64,000 nucleotides of DNA, taken from assembly GCA_911728435.2 (NCBI GenBank), contig OU452209.1, forward strand, positions 9,344,869 to 9,408,868. Direction: 5' to 3'. The position numbers and the translations under genes were made by a program. The DNA comes from Apoderus coryli. Its lineage: Eukaryota > Arthropoda > Insecta > Coleoptera > Attelabidae. Each line of letters starts with the position of its first letter. The stretch's first letter is position 1. The notes beneath the pieces were generated by a model. The model had not been told where the DNA came from, searched no databases, and saw only the letters and a list, made by a program, of their open reading frames with translations. This document shows positions 9,776 to 21,664 of the stretch, one piece after another.

Positions 9776-11557
9776 GAGAAAAATGAAAAACACAAATTCG
9801 ATTTCACAAAAACAAAGATCCTGAAAACTGAAAACAACACTAAAAAAAGGGAAACATACGAAACAATTTTTATCCAAAAAAATCCTAATAACGTTAACTC
9901 AAAAACCGACACAAAATCGCTAAGCAAATTCTACCACTCATTATTAAACTAAAACGTTAACAATCCTTTTTTTCTTAGCTAAAACACAGTGTAACAATAA
10001 TCATCCTTCCTATTTAATTTCACCACCCTATACATCTAAAAACGAGATAGTTTTAAATATGTTTTTGTTGCTTTCATTCCAAATCTAAACAGATACCCAA
10101 ACCGTAAAAAGATTCTAACACAAGGAAAATATTTTAAATGCAAAACAATTACTATTAATACTCGCGTGTACTGAAATGAATATTTTATTTAGAATTTTTA
10201 TATGTTGTAATTATCATCAACCAACTATTTTGACAATAATTGTATAACCATGCAAGTCCTTTTTTTTTCTATATTAATGTGAATGTTTTGTTATTTTATT
10301 TGTGGTAAGTTTTATTATTGTATCTTTGTTTTTTGAAATGTTGTTATTGACAAAATGACTTGTACTTTTTTAGATTGAAAAAGACTTGAACTTTCAGTCG
10401 AAACGTCTCAAAATAAAATTTTATAAAAAAAAATGGAATGATATTTCATGTTTTACTATCCAGACTTGAACCCAAGAATCCGAAATCAAGAATATAAATA
10501 TTGGAAGTCTAAGAAAATTTAATTACGAAGTATATATATATATATATATATCAAATATGTTCAATATATTGGGGTATAGGCTAATGTTGTGGTGTAGTGT
10601 AAAAAAACTCTTTTTTACTATGCCAAGCTTTCGAAATTTTTTAATTTCTTCTTCAGGGCTGCAAATTACAAGAACAACGGTTTATGTTTTATATAAAAAG
10701 TACAATTCGCAAGTAATATTACCTTTGGTATGTAAAGGTGAGTTACATTAATGTTAAAACTGACATATTTTTTTATTGTATATAGTTGTATATAATTGTA
10801 GGAAAACAACCAAAATAATGTTTAAAATGTGAGAATTAATAATATTATTAAGCAGAAAACGTGGTGCCTATTCCAAGATCTAATCTACAATTTGATCAAG
10901 AGAACGATTTGCAAAAACTTATAGTGATAGGTATCAAATATAAAAAGTATAAACGGCGAGCGTTTCATTTATTTCATAGATGGTAACATGGGCGGACCTA
11001 TAAATAGTTCTCGCTAATTTTGAAGGAAAAGCTGTCACTCTTTTCCCCGAATAACCGCGAGATCAATGAGGTGGATATATTAAAATATAATATATTGTGT
11101 ATTTCTTTGTTCGGCAATCCTAATGTTCCATCAATCCTTTCTCTGATTTATATAATTAGTCTCACTAAAATAAGATTTCCTTTTTGTGAGCAGACTCCAA
11201 AACGGCGTTGGGAACTGTCACTTCCCCCACCATCCCGAAGCCTCCACTTCTAAACAACGTGAACGGAGACTAATTTGTTTTTTCGTAATGAGAAAACAGG
11301 CTGTCACCACTGTTTTCAGTTGTCCTGATAAGTGCAAAGCAGGCTGCCACTACTGCGTTACAAAAACATTGTATTGATGGATTGATATCTATGAGCCTTC
11401 TGACAAAATTTGACTAATCAACGTCCATGTAGACGTTAATCCATCAACTGTCGTCAAACAAATCGGGAAACAGGCTCTCACCACTGCTAACGAACTGTGT
11501 TAAAACAGAAAACAGGCTCTCACCACTGTTTTCCTATTTAATTGGTACTGACAAGGG

Positions 11558-12445
11558 CTAAATTGATCCTTGTGAGTCATCCGGCTCAGAATTGCGTGAA
11601 TCACCCAATTGGCAAATATATGTGTACATCGCGCTAGTCGTGTCTATATCTCTTCGTTTGTTTAAACAGTTTTCGTCTCTATTAGTCTCAAACATCTCCA
11701 AGAACAGTCTCTTTGTTAAGTTAGGTTCAATGTGTAAGGCTTTTGTGTTTTCGTAACTTGGAAGGTGTCCAGTGTCCAGATGATGTTCTGACAGGGCACA
11801 TGATCTCTTATTGAGACGACAATCACTTTTATGTGATGTTAACCTGTCTCTTAACACTCGAGACGTCTGTCCAATATAAGTTAGATTACAGGACTTGCAG
11901 GGAATGCTATATACCACATTCGAAGTCCTCATTGCATCATCTCTATCTTTAAGCTTTGAGAAAATATTGCCAACTGTTTTTGTATATTTCTGTGCTACTT
12001 TTATGGAATCAAATTTGCTAAAAACTTTTGCTATTTTTTGTGATACATCCTTTATATACGGAATAGCATAATAAAAGGTTCTTGTTGCCTCACTGTTGTT
12101 GTGTGTATTGGTGTGCTCATGTTCGTTATTGACTGAAGATCTATTGGTACTAGTGTTGTAAATTAGTTTTCTTAACAGCTGTTTGGGGTACGAATTTTCA
12201 ATAAGTACATCGAACAAGATTTTTTTATTTTTTTCCAATAAACTGTGGTGACAAAGGTTTTCTATTCGTTTTTTTAATCCCAAGACGGAATTGATTTTTA
12301 TCTTCGCAGTGTGGAAAGAATTATAATTTATATATCTTCCAGAATTGGTGGGTTTTACATACCAATCAACGAAAATTTTATTGTCAGGCATTCTAATTAA
12401 CTTAGTGTCTAGGAAAGGTACACTTCTATCCTTCTCCTCCTCCAT
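11558..12445 (-). pseudogene. Mirror copy of the Penelope-like C-terminal coding region
   Basis: Palindromic partner of 12652-13539, the same ~296 codons on the minus strand without the RT catalytic box. It differs in at least one codon (SFHTAK here, SFHTEK in the partner). Confidence 0.85.
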
Positions 12446-12456
12446 TAGGTACACCT

Positions 12457-13539
12457 ATGGGTGCTACTTTATCACCGATTTTAGCCCAATATGTCATGGA
12501 TGACTTATTGGACTGTGTCCTACCACTGCTGGATTTTGATTTACCCTTTCTAAAGAAATATGTTGATGATCTAATTTGTGCTATACCACACAACAAAAAA
12601 GAAGTAATACTAGAAGTGTTCAACAACTACAATGAATACATTCAGTTCACTATGGAGGAGGAGAAGGATAGAAGTGTACCTTTCCTAGACACTAAGTTAA
12701 TTAGAATGCCTGACAATAAAATTTTCGTTGATTGGTATGTAAAACCCACCAATTCTGGAAGATATATAAATTATAATTCTTTCCACACTGAGAAGATAAA
12801 AATCAATTCCGTCTTGGGATTAAAAAAACGAATAGAAAACCTTTGTCACCACAGTTTATTGGAAAAAAATAAAAAAATCTTGTTCGATGTACTTATTGAA
12901 AATTCGTACCCCAAACAGCTGTTAAGAAAACTAATTTACAACACTAGTACCAATAGATCTTCAGTCAATAACGAACATGAGCACACCAATACACACAACA
13001 ACAGTGAGGCAACAAGAACCTTTTATTATGCTATTCCGTATATAAAGGATGTATCACAAAAAATAGCAAAAGTTTTTAGCAAATTTGATTCCATAAAAGT
13101 AGCACAGAAATATACAAAAACAGTTGGCAATATTTTCTCAAAGCTTAAAGATAGAGATGATGCAATGAGGACTTCGAATGTGGTATATAGCATTCCCTGC
13201 AAGTCCTGTAATCTAACTTATATTGGACAGACGTCTCGAGTGTTAAGAGACAGGTTAACATCACATAAAAGTGATTGTCGTCTCAATAAGAGATCATGTG
13301 CCCTGTCAGAACATCATCTGGACACTGGACACCTTCCAAGTTACGAAAACACAAAAGCCTTACACATTGAACCTAACTTAACAAAGAGACTGTTCTTGGA
13401 GATGTTTGAGACTAATAGAGACGAAAACTGTTTAAACAAACGAAGAGATATAGACACGACTAGCGCGATGTACACATATATTTGCCAATTGGGTGATTCA
13501 CGCAATTCTGAGCCGGATGACTCACAAGGATCAATTTAG
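12457..13539 (+). CDS. Penelope-like RT (C-terminal part) and GIY-YIG endonuclease, 5'-truncated
   Basis: 360 codons, open to the stop at 13539. The frame is open upstream of the Met, so the start is a truncation artefact, not a real start. It begins inside the RT palm: QYVMDDLLDC, then FLKKYVDDLICAIPHNK with the catalytic YVDD at residues 35-38 (encoded by the unique spacer). After VPFLDTKLIRMPD and the connecting region, the GIY-YIG core appears as NVVYSIPCKSC (243-251) and TYIGQTSRVLRDRL (254-267), followed by a Cys/His-rich tail CALSEHHLDTGH and KRLFLEMFETN. No stop or frameshift inside. Missing: RT motifs upstream and the N-terminal domain, so autonomous activity is unlikely. Confidence 0.85.
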   Translation: MGATLSPILAQYVMDDLLDCVLPLLDFDLPFLKKYVDDLICAIPHNKKEVILEVFNNYNEYIQFTMEEEKDRSVPFLDTKLIRMPDNKIFVDWYVKPTNSGRYINYNSFHTEKIKINSVLGLKKRIENLCHHSLLEKNKKILFDVLIENSYPKQLLRKLIYNTSTNRSSVNNEHEHTNTHNNSEATRTFYYAIPYIKDVSQKIAKVFSKFDSIKVAQKYTKTVGNIFSKLKDRDDAMRTSNVVYSIPCKSCNLTYIGQTSRVLRDRLTSHKSDCRLNKRSCALSEHHLDTGHLPSYENTKALHIEPNLTKRLFLEMFETNRDENCLNKRRDIDTTSAMYTYICQLGDSRNSEPDDSQGSI

Positions 13540-14434
13540 CCCTTGTCAGTACCAATTAAATAGGAAAACAGTGGTGAGAGCCTGTTTTCTGTTTTAACAC
13601 AGTTCGTTAGCAGTGGTGAGAGCCTGTTTCCCGATTTGTTTGACGACAGTTGATGGATTAACGTCTACATGGACGTTGATTAGTCAAATTTTGTCAGAAG
13701 GCTCATAGATATCAATCCATCAATACAATGTTTTTGTAACGCAGTAGTGGCAGCCTGCTTTGCACTTATCAGGACAACTGAAAACAGTGGTGACAGCCTG
13801 TTTTCTCATTACGAAAAAACAAATTAGTCTCCGTTCACGTTGTTTAGAAGTGGAGGCTTCGGGATGGTGGGGGAAGTGACAGTTCCCAACGCCGTTTTGG
13901 AGTCTGCTCACAAAAAGGAAATCTTATTTTAGTGAGACTAATTATATAAATCAGAGAAAGGATTGATGGAACATTAGGATTGCCGAACAAAGAAATACAC
14001 AATATATTATATTTTAATATATCCACCTCATTGATCTCGCGGTTATTCGGGGAAAAGAGTGACAGCTTTTCCTTCAAAATTAGCGAGAACTATTTATAGG
14101 TCCGCCCATGTTACCATCTATGAAATAAATGAAACGCTCGCCGTTTATACTTTTTATATTTGATACCTATCACTATAAGTTTTTGCAAATCGTTCTCTTG
14201 ATCAAATTGTAGATTAGATCTTGGAATAGGCACCACGTTTTCTGCTTAATAATATTATTAATTCTCACATTTTAAACATTATTTTGGTTGTTTTCCTACA
14301 ATTATATACAACTATATACAATAAAAAAATATGTCAGTTTTAACATTAATGTAACTCACCTTTACATACCAAAGGTAATATTACTTGCGAATTGTACTTT
14401 TTATATAAAACATAAACCGTTGTTCTTGTAATTT

Positions 14435-14475
14435 GCAGCCCTGAAGAAGAAATTAAAAAATTTCGAAAGCTTGGC
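14435..14475 (+). ncRNA. Hammerhead-like motif, Penelope-like element 3
   Basis: Sense strand: GCAGCC, CTGAAGA (14441-14447), a 5-6-bp stem II (GAAATT / AATTTC), GAAA (14465-14468), GCTT, then GGC which can pair with GCC of the leader. CTGAAGA differs from the consensus CTGATGA at one position. The mirror copy is at 10622-10662. Confidence 0.45.
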
Positions 14476-14602
14476 ATAGTAAAAAAGAGTTTTTTTACAC
14501 TACACCACAACATTAGCCTATACCCCAATATATTGAACATATTTGATATTCAAACAGTAGGCTACGAAAATACTGAATTTATATATATATATATATATAT
14601 AT

Positions 14603-14940
14603 ACATACCAATCGTATGATATGACGCCCAGAGCGCTACATTGCTCGGATGATACGACGCCATTTTGGAGATACGACGCCCGACCTCGGGCGTTGGAAAA
14701 ATTCACGTGTATATTCTTGATATGTTGTTCTATAGACCCCTACCAACCCATAGACGAATTTTAGTGTGGGCGTCGTATAGTCATATACACATGGACATTA
14801 TATATGGAAATAGTTCAAGAGAAAAACGTGTAGGTGGCGCGTCGTTAAATACGTATATAGTGTTTTATACGCACCGCATGATAGGAAGCCCACATCATAT
14901 TGCGTATGATGCGACGCCCGAAAGCCTGGCAACAACGTAA
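14603..14940. other. Non-coding island rich in a GACGCCC word
   Basis: In AT-rich surroundings this stretch repeats the word ATACGACGCC(C) or its complement GGGCGTCGTAT at irregular spacing (about 14619, 14653, 14672, 14768, 14911), plus AAGCCCAC and CGGGCG. It abuts the (TA)n at 14581-14602. No coding evidence; the ORF over it reads poorly. Purpose unknown. Confidence 0.5.
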
Positions 14941-16505
14941 GGCATAACTTTTATTATTTGAATAAAGAAATTAAATCGTATTTGTACATTTATTTGCTTA
15001 TATTCAACATACCGGGTTACGACAGAAAGTTGAAACAAGAAGATAGATATTTGAAACTTAAATATTCCGTTTTCCAGAAAAATTATTAATCGACATAGCA
15101 TCTAAGTTATCAGAAATGATATCAAAATTAGACTTTTAAATGATACGCCTGGTACAAGTAAGATTTTTACATTGTACGAATCATTTAGGGTACTATACAG
15201 CAACTTTTAATACCTAAATTTAGAATTGACGGGTTTGATATATGATAAAAAATGCAATGTTTTAACTAGTTTGTATAGAAAATATATAAACTTCGAATAA
15301 AATTAAAAGCTTTCTTTCACTATTCATCCAAATTCTGATTTAAGGCAAATTATATTTTTAAGAATTTTAATAGCCATTAACAAAGCTAAATTCGTATCAA
15401 TTCTTTCATGGTTTTTTAAATGCACACATATAATTTATAAAGGGCAGTTCTTCTAAAAATTTGACACTCAGTAAAATGTTGAAATACTTTTAATTATAAA
15501 AAGCTGTCATTATGAAAACAGCCCACTCAGTATTCCTGAACTACATTCAAAATTTCAAGAGTCTGTTTATCCCAGTCATGAAATGGATAAAATTTTCCGG
15601 AGACCTGTTTTGGACCAAAAAAAATTCAAAATAAATAATTTATTCAAAAAGAGTTGAGGGAATGGGTTAATACTAAATACTCCAAAAAGGAGGGGCTATC
15701 CAAACGTATAATAATATATAGGGTATTCCATTTGCAATAAGAAAGTTCGTTTCAACTTCCGGTATAACCGGAAGTCGTACAAATATGACAATATTATAGG
15801 CTGGTATTATTACATTTCCCAAAACTTCTAATCTACCAGCAATCACCCTGTATATATCATGTCGTGAAAAAATAGACAGAATAATATGAAGAATAAAAAA
15901 GATCAGTTGAGTAACGTCTTGTCAAATAAAGGCTTGATATTTAAATAAACATTCATAAAATCCACAATTATAATAATCCCAAACAAAATGATCCTATAAA
16001 TATAAAAATGTAATTAATATCCTATGCTCCACTTCAAATTAAATTTGATAGATTTCTGGAAATGATTCTGAAAGATTACCTATTGTCAAAAAATCGACAT
16101 TTTTGTTTTAACTTTTGAATTCCAAAAAACTTTTGTCGTATCGAAAAATAAATTATTACATCACAGAAGGCGAAATTCAGCTACCTATACGACACGACGC
16201 GACCCCCATACACTCTAAAGAGCTTCCAAGGCCCGACTTGTGCGCCTAGAAGGATTAGGAGAATACATTTTTGACAGGAACGTTTTTGTTACTACAGTGG
16301 GGAAATACTAGTTTATGTGATTCCCATGATTTGAGAAGAACAACTATACGCTGCTCGTTTTATTATATTATATTACGCATATTTTACGATTGCTATTTCA
16401 AACAATTCATGTTTATGATTATAATATGGGAGATCGAACTAAATTTATTTTGAATTTGGCGGACAAAGATAAAATAGGTTAGCAATTTTAAAATGTTACT
16501 TCTAT
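14941..16505. other. AT-rich intergenic stretch with one small MITE-like segment
   Basis: No gene recognised. At about 15716-15860 a ~145-bp piece begins TATAGGGTATTCCA and ends CACCCTGTATA and holds the palindrome CTTCCGGTATAACCGGAAG (15757-15775), which looks like a deleted mariner-type element. Confidence 0.5.
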
Positions 16506-16507
16506 TC

Positions 16508-17620
16508 AATAAATATACACTGTGTCCAAGATAAGAATGGGATAGCATTGGAATCTTGGAAACGGTAGGAGTTACAATATCGGTTAAATTAGAGAAAACT
16601 TGTACAATTTAAACACAGTTTAAATGGTGTTCTTAAAAGTAAAGTGACTTTTTCGAGAATTTTTGAAAAAACTATTTTTTGCGATTTTTATTTATTTCAG
16701 CCATTATTTTTACAGATATAAAAAAATCGAAAGCACTTCCTCATTGTTACTTTTTGAGGAGAATAAGATAGCGTTTACAAATTGTCACTACGACGTTTTC
16801 GAAAAACCATCATTAACTTCGTTTTTTAAAATATGGCCCTGGATTTTTTATTGTTAAATTTAAAGCCATTTTTAATTCAAAAATAGGTGGTGTATCACAC
16901 GTAATGGTTTAAACAAGTTTTCAGTATTTTTAGCTGTTATTTAAAGTTATTCAAGAAAAATCGCTATCGTTTGGCACTCAATTTGCGTAAAACATTCATC
17001 TGAGAAAGGCGTTTTTTTAATAACCTCAAAAAGCACAAAAATTTCCCCTAAATTTAAAAAGCTGCGTACAGAATAAAATATTGTACTGAGACAGAAATAA
17101 ATTGTAAAATAATAATAAATAATTGTGAGTAACGACGAAACAATGTTTTTGGTAAACCTACTACTCTGCATTCAGTCAGCAGTGGCAAACCATGGCGATT
17201 TTTCTTGAAAAAGTTTAAATAACAGCTAAAAATACTACTACGTGTTTACATCATTACGTGTGAAATACCACCCATATTTGAATTGAAACCATTTTCAATT
17301 CAAATAAATTCAATTTTACAATAAAAAATCCAGGGGCGTATTTAAAAAAACGAAGTTGACGATGGTTTTTCAAAATCGAAAAGTCGTATTGCAAATTTGT
17401 AAACGCTATCTTATTCGTCTCAAAAATTAACAATGAGAAAGTGCTTTTTATTTTTTGATATCGGTAAAAATAATGTCAGAAATAAATAAAAACTAAAATC
17501 GCAAAAAATAGTTTATTCAAAAATTCTCGAAAACGGCTAAAGTTAAAGTTTACTTTTGAAAAAACCATTTAAAAGGTGTTTAAAAACGAATCTTGACGAT
17601 TAACAAAACAAAACAAATCT
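16508..17620. repeat. Foldback repeat with ~400-bp inverted arms
   Basis: 16600-16985 and 17165-17590 are inverted copies with many substitutions; shared words include GGATTTTTTATTG, ATAAGATAGCGTTTACAAATT, ATTTTTAGCTGTTATTTAAA. About 180 bp of unlike sequence separates them. The left margin (CACTGTGTCCAAGATAAGAATGGG) resembles a mariner-type terminus. ORFs here are not coding. Confidence 0.7.
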
Positions 17621-17639
17621 TCAAAATGTTGGCTAATAC

Positions 17640-17750
17640 TTCTCATACACAAGTCATATCTTTTATGGATAATGTTAACAGCATTATAAATATGAGTATT
17701 AGAAACGGAATTGATACAATGTCTAAAATTTGCTTTCAATTCTGCAATAT
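17640..17750 (-). pseudogene. Transposase C-terminal scrap (mariner type)
   Basis: Minus strand reads IAELKANFRHCINSVSN...IIHKRYDLCMRS, like the C-terminal helix of mariner transposases that follows the DDE core. Adjacent to the foldback repeat and possibly part of it. Immediately beyond is another terminus-like GGGGTGTCCCGTTAAATAA. Confidence 0.4.
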
Positions 17751-17759
17751 TCCGGGGTG

Positions 17760-19560
17760 TCCCGTTAAATAAACAAACAAAGTTTATAGTGATAACTAAA
17801 ATTTTTCTGAGAACGCTACTGTACTCTACGTATAAGTCCCCCCTAACTTTTATTAAAACTATTTTTAAAGAAAATATCTAAGAAAAAAAATGGCAAATAA
17901 TGCAAACCACCCTATAGGGTGATTAGTTTCTGGTATGTATACTACTTAAATGAGCCTGATTGGTACAAATGATTTAAAACAAATGATGATCTTGTCTCTA
18001 GACGGCGTCTGTACATGTTGCTTTGAGAAGATGCAGATCTTAATTTTGCCTGAATTTTATTAAGGGTTGTCAGTACTCAAATTACTTTATTTTTGGCTCA
18101 AAATACGATTTTCTATTACTCAGACCTGATTTTTTGATATTTGTTTAAAAACCTAGAAGGCTCATATCAAAAATGGTTTTTAATAAACAAAACACGATTT
18201 GGTTAGTTTGGGAGCGGATATTTTTAATTTGGTTAATTAGTTCAGTAAAAAGTATTTATTTATATTTTGGTTAATTTTGTGAAGTCTGAATTTAACTAAC
18301 AGTGTTTTGTTTATTAAAATATTTAACATGATTTCACTCATTTGAAAGAAATATCAAAAAATCAGGTCTATAGCTGCTAATAGTATTGTTTTATTTGAGA
18401 AAATCAGGTTGCACTCATATAACTGGCAATAAACTTTGGTTACTAATTGTGAATCTGTATACTTGCATATAGTTTTTGCAGAATATGTGGCGTATTAGAT
18501 CTACCATTAAAGAAAAAATCATTTTTAATACAGTAAAACGACGTGTCTTGCTAGACTCACCCTGTATGTATATTAAAACACAACATTCATATGCCACTTT
18601 TTTCGAAGGAACCCGAAGATCTGATAAATATGTCCTGAAGATACATAATGCTGGAGATTCATTTATTTTTGCAGATAAAAACATAAACAATAAAGTGAAA
18701 ATATTTCTTAAAAACGACTTTTAATGGCCTACTGAATTAGATAAAGTACAGGGTATCCCATTTCGAAACTTTTTTTGGATATCTCCGTAATTGTTAGTGC
18801 TACCAAAATATAATATAGATGTCATGTGCTTGCTCTCTTTGAGTCATACTTAAAATGGTAAATTCAAATTTGAAAATTTTGTCACAATCATATTTTAACA
18901 AAAATATTCCATCACAGGTCAAATTCAGTATTTCTACTGATTCCTAATTTATAAAATTTCAACACTCTACCATCGGTATTGTACAAAAATTGGCTGATTG
19001 ACATTTAGTTGTTTAGTTTTTTAATAGTGAATAATTAAAACCAAAAATATAATTTCTATTAAATAGCAGTAATTGATTTGAATTTAAAAATTAAGAAAAG
19101 AAGCAAATAAATAACGCCCAAAGTAAACCTCTTCTCTTATCTTTTTATTATTGTGACAATTTTCGCCCGCAAGAGATCGGCGGAAAATAAAAGTGTGAAT
19201 TTCAAAATAACCCTATATTATCTTAGTTAAAAGAGACACAGGAAAATGTTTTATGCAAAAATTTTTTTACAACGTATGTTGAATTATCTGCCGATATCAG
19301 AGTGAGTATAGTGGGTCAGGTAAAAAAGTTATCGGACCTAACCCCGTTTTTTTGAACTGGGACAACCTGTATATTTGATTCTAAGAAGATATAATTTTAA
19401 GTTATCTTTTCAAAAATATAACACCCCATGATATTGGTTTTCTATGCGATTTATTTCAACTGTATTATTTTAAACCACAGTTAGTAGTCAATGAAACAAA
19501 AGCTAATATCCTAGAAACAAAACTATGTTGATATTAAAACGAAATAAAAGATTCAGATAA
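17760..19560. other. Intergenic TE debris, no gene recognised
   Basis: Contains transposon-terminus-like pieces (ACCCTATAGGGTGATT at 17920; TACAGGGTATCCCATTTCG at 18758) but no supported reading frame. ORFs at 18415-18724 overlap on both strands and show no family signal. Confidence 0.4.
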
Positions 19561-19569
19561 AGCTATTGA

Positions 19570-20160
19570 GGTATTGGGATTTTAAGGCATTCATGATGAT
19601 CAAGTTGCTCACAAGTTAAGATGACTTCTTTATAAATTTTATTTTCCAACACTCCCCAAAGAAAAAAATCTGGAGGTGTTAGATGTGGAGATTGTGCTGG
19701 CCACCTTATAGGTCCGTGTGTTCTTATCCAACGGTTTCTAAAGTGAGTATTTAATTACTCTCTTATTCGAAGAGCGTTATGGGTCGAGGCGTCATCGGTG
19801 AAAGTAAATCTCTCGTACTTCATTTAAGGGAACATAATCAAGGATATTGAAAAAGTTTGATTAGACTATATCCAGATATCTATCTGCATTTAAATAAATA
19901 ATAATAATGAAACGTAATTTATTGGTACAAAACCCCAAAAGGCCATTGACCGAAGTCTTTCAGCCTAGCATTTAAATTTTCTTCAAACCAGTTACAAAAT
20001 TCTATCATCCCACATCATCAAATATTGGGTAATACAAACATCATAAGGTAAATATTTATTGGACCTCAAAATTCTTTGCACCTTAGATTTTTAAATTCCA
20101 ATTTTAACTGACCCCGTATACTCATTCTGAAATGCGCAGATTATTCAACAATCATTATAA
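19570..20160 (-). pseudogene. Mariner-like transposase relic, about DD40-41D
   Basis: Read on the minus strand across stops: N-terminal part with KSKVQRILRSNKYLPYDV, then FTDDASTHNALRIRE*LNTH, RNRWIRTHGPIRWPAQ and SPHLTPPDFFLWGVLENK. About 40 residues separate the second and third Asp. The segment has several stops and at least one frameshift. Termini not resolved. Confidence 0.6.
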
Positions 20161-20164
20161 ACAA

Positions 20165-21079
20165 ACTTTTATATAAAACATTTTTCTATATCTCTTTTAG
20201 CTAACACATTTTTTTATTTTCCCCCGTATCTCTGCGAGATCAAATTTTGATCTTTCAATTATAAGTTTAACCCAAAAAGAACACAGGACATCATCTATAT
20301 TACTTTCTTGAGATGTTTTTTAAGTAATTGAAGGAAACCAAATTTCTATAAACGAAAGTAGTTATCGAGGATAAATTTGAAAATTTGTAGAACGAATGAG
20401 TGAATTGACGGTGCAGTGTGTCTTAAAAATGAAGAATTTTGAATGAAATAAATTATTCGAAAATAATTTGAAAAATAGATTTCAAAGCAAATAGAGAAAC
20501 GAAAACAATACAAGAATCTTTCATGACATAATATAATAGAGGTTCACTGAACATCCAATCTGTAATGGAGAGAAAAGAGTAAATCTCTTATAATTTATTT
20601 ATGTGACTTTAATAAAACTTGTATGATTAAAATTATATTTCTGCATGGAAGAAGATTATTTCCTTTAAAAACACTTACAATTACATAATATTTATGTTGT
20701 TTTCACAAGTTAAAGGACTCCCGTTATATTAGGAGTACTATATGATGCCCATGTGTGTATGTTGTATAATATAGATTCTACCGCTTTAATGATGCCCGTT
20801 AATGTTGTCACTAAAATGTGATAGAGGCAACGTTGTCGGGCGTTATTGAATATGTAATATATATACAATATATACAAACGGGCTTCATATAGTTGTACAT
20901 ACATAGCGGGCGTTTGGAAAACTGGAAAATATCAAAATTTTGTATATTGTTTAAAGCTACCCCTCCCAGGTTGCCTCGACTAAACAAATTAAATCAAACC
21001 GTTATATACAAAATACAATGCCCCTGGCCCTCTAGAAGTGCCGGGCGTCTGAGTGCCCATAGTGTGTACTGGGCTTCCT
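20165..21079. other. Intergenic; GATGCCC/GGGCGTC-rich island at 20735-21075
   Basis: No gene. The last ~340 bp hold a GATGCCC or CGGGCG(T) word repeatedly (about 20745, 20783, 20837, 20907, 21043) with GGGCTTC and GTGCCC, similar to 14603-14940. The island ends near the (TA)n at 21095-21114. Confidence 0.45.
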
Positions 21080-21337
21080 AAAGGTAGATAGGTACGTATA
21101 TATATATATATATACGTGCACATCTATCTTAGTGGGCTCCATACGTGGATAAGGCGCCCTGGCCTCCACCAGAACCACGTTATTTACGCGTGTATACATT
21201 GCATATTTGAATTCCCCGGAAAAAAATAAACAAAGGTAACTTGAGAGGGGAAGAGATTTCGTAAAAAAAATATATACGAAATAAGTATAGACTCAAGATA
21301 GAAACCGGGCTCCGCATATGACATGACAAACTCTCCT
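21080..21337 (+). repeat. Dispersed repeat copy B, left piece
   Basis: Matches the reverse complement of about 5233-5480 (for example ATCTATCTTAGTGGGCTCCA and CACCAGAACCACGTTATTTA). It ends with AACTCTCCT (21329-21337), the left target duplication of the 16.9-kb transposon. Confidence 0.85.
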
Positions 21338-21664
21338 ACCAGTGTGAAAACAGCAGTTAAAATTCTAGCAGTTAATTCCGAACATTGCCGAATGGAGTAT
21401 ACCGGGGTGATTGATGATTTACATCAAATTGATGCAATGCAAATGCAAACTACATGTAGTATCATTAATATAAGTTAATTTACTTATATGGTAATAATTA
21501 TTTGTCAATAAATAAATATTTCGACAGACATATTTGAGGTTAGAATATCAATTAATTCAAATGTTGTGTTCAGAGTGGTTATATACTACTAATATCAAGA
21601 AATTCATATATAAATAACATATATATTTCAGTGATATAATTATCAGAGCCGTATTATTAATTTT
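21338..21664. repeat. Left unique TIR of the foldback MULE
   Basis: About 327 bp complementary to 37938-38265 with few differences, e.g. GTGGTTATATACTACT versus a 3-base-shorter form on the right. It runs into a degenerate first satellite unit (CAGAGCCGTATTATTAATTT). Confidence 0.9.

Larger units (their letters stand above)
6226..10490 (-). mobile_element. Penelope-like element 2 with inverted flanking segments
   Basis: Near-complete minus-strand element. Left arm 6226-6943 and right arm 9776-10490 are inverted copies of one another (about 715 bp, near-identical by eye apart from a few substitutions and 1-3-bp indels). The left arm holds the real 3' end of the coding region plus 3' UTR; the right arm is its inverted copy placed upstream. 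Coding order on the minus strand: N-terminal domain, reverse transcriptase, GIY-YIG endonuclease. Breaks: an in-frame TGA at 9130-9132, an insertion at ~8300-8999, and a homopolymer frameshift near 6970. (TA)n tracts flank both ends. Confidence 0.85.
10548..14549. mobile_element. Penelope-like element 3 as a near-perfect giant palindrome
   Basis: Positions x and 25097-x are complementary over 10548-12445 and 12652-14549: two 1,898-bp arms around a 206-bp unique spacer (12446-12651). I noticed one substitution (Ala versus Glu codon, 12305 versus 12791) in a by-eye pass. The plus arm carries the true 3' half of the element; the minus arm is its mirror. (TA)n flanks both ends (10529-10547 and 14581-14602). 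Such inverted dimers are typical Penelope products, but this one is exceptionally clean. Confidence 0.9.

Noticed and set aside
10557..11377. Small ORFs 10557-10751, 11020-11253, 11186-11377 and their mirrors at 13720-14540
   Set aside because: They lie in the Penelope 3' UTR, and their duplication merely reflects the palindrome.
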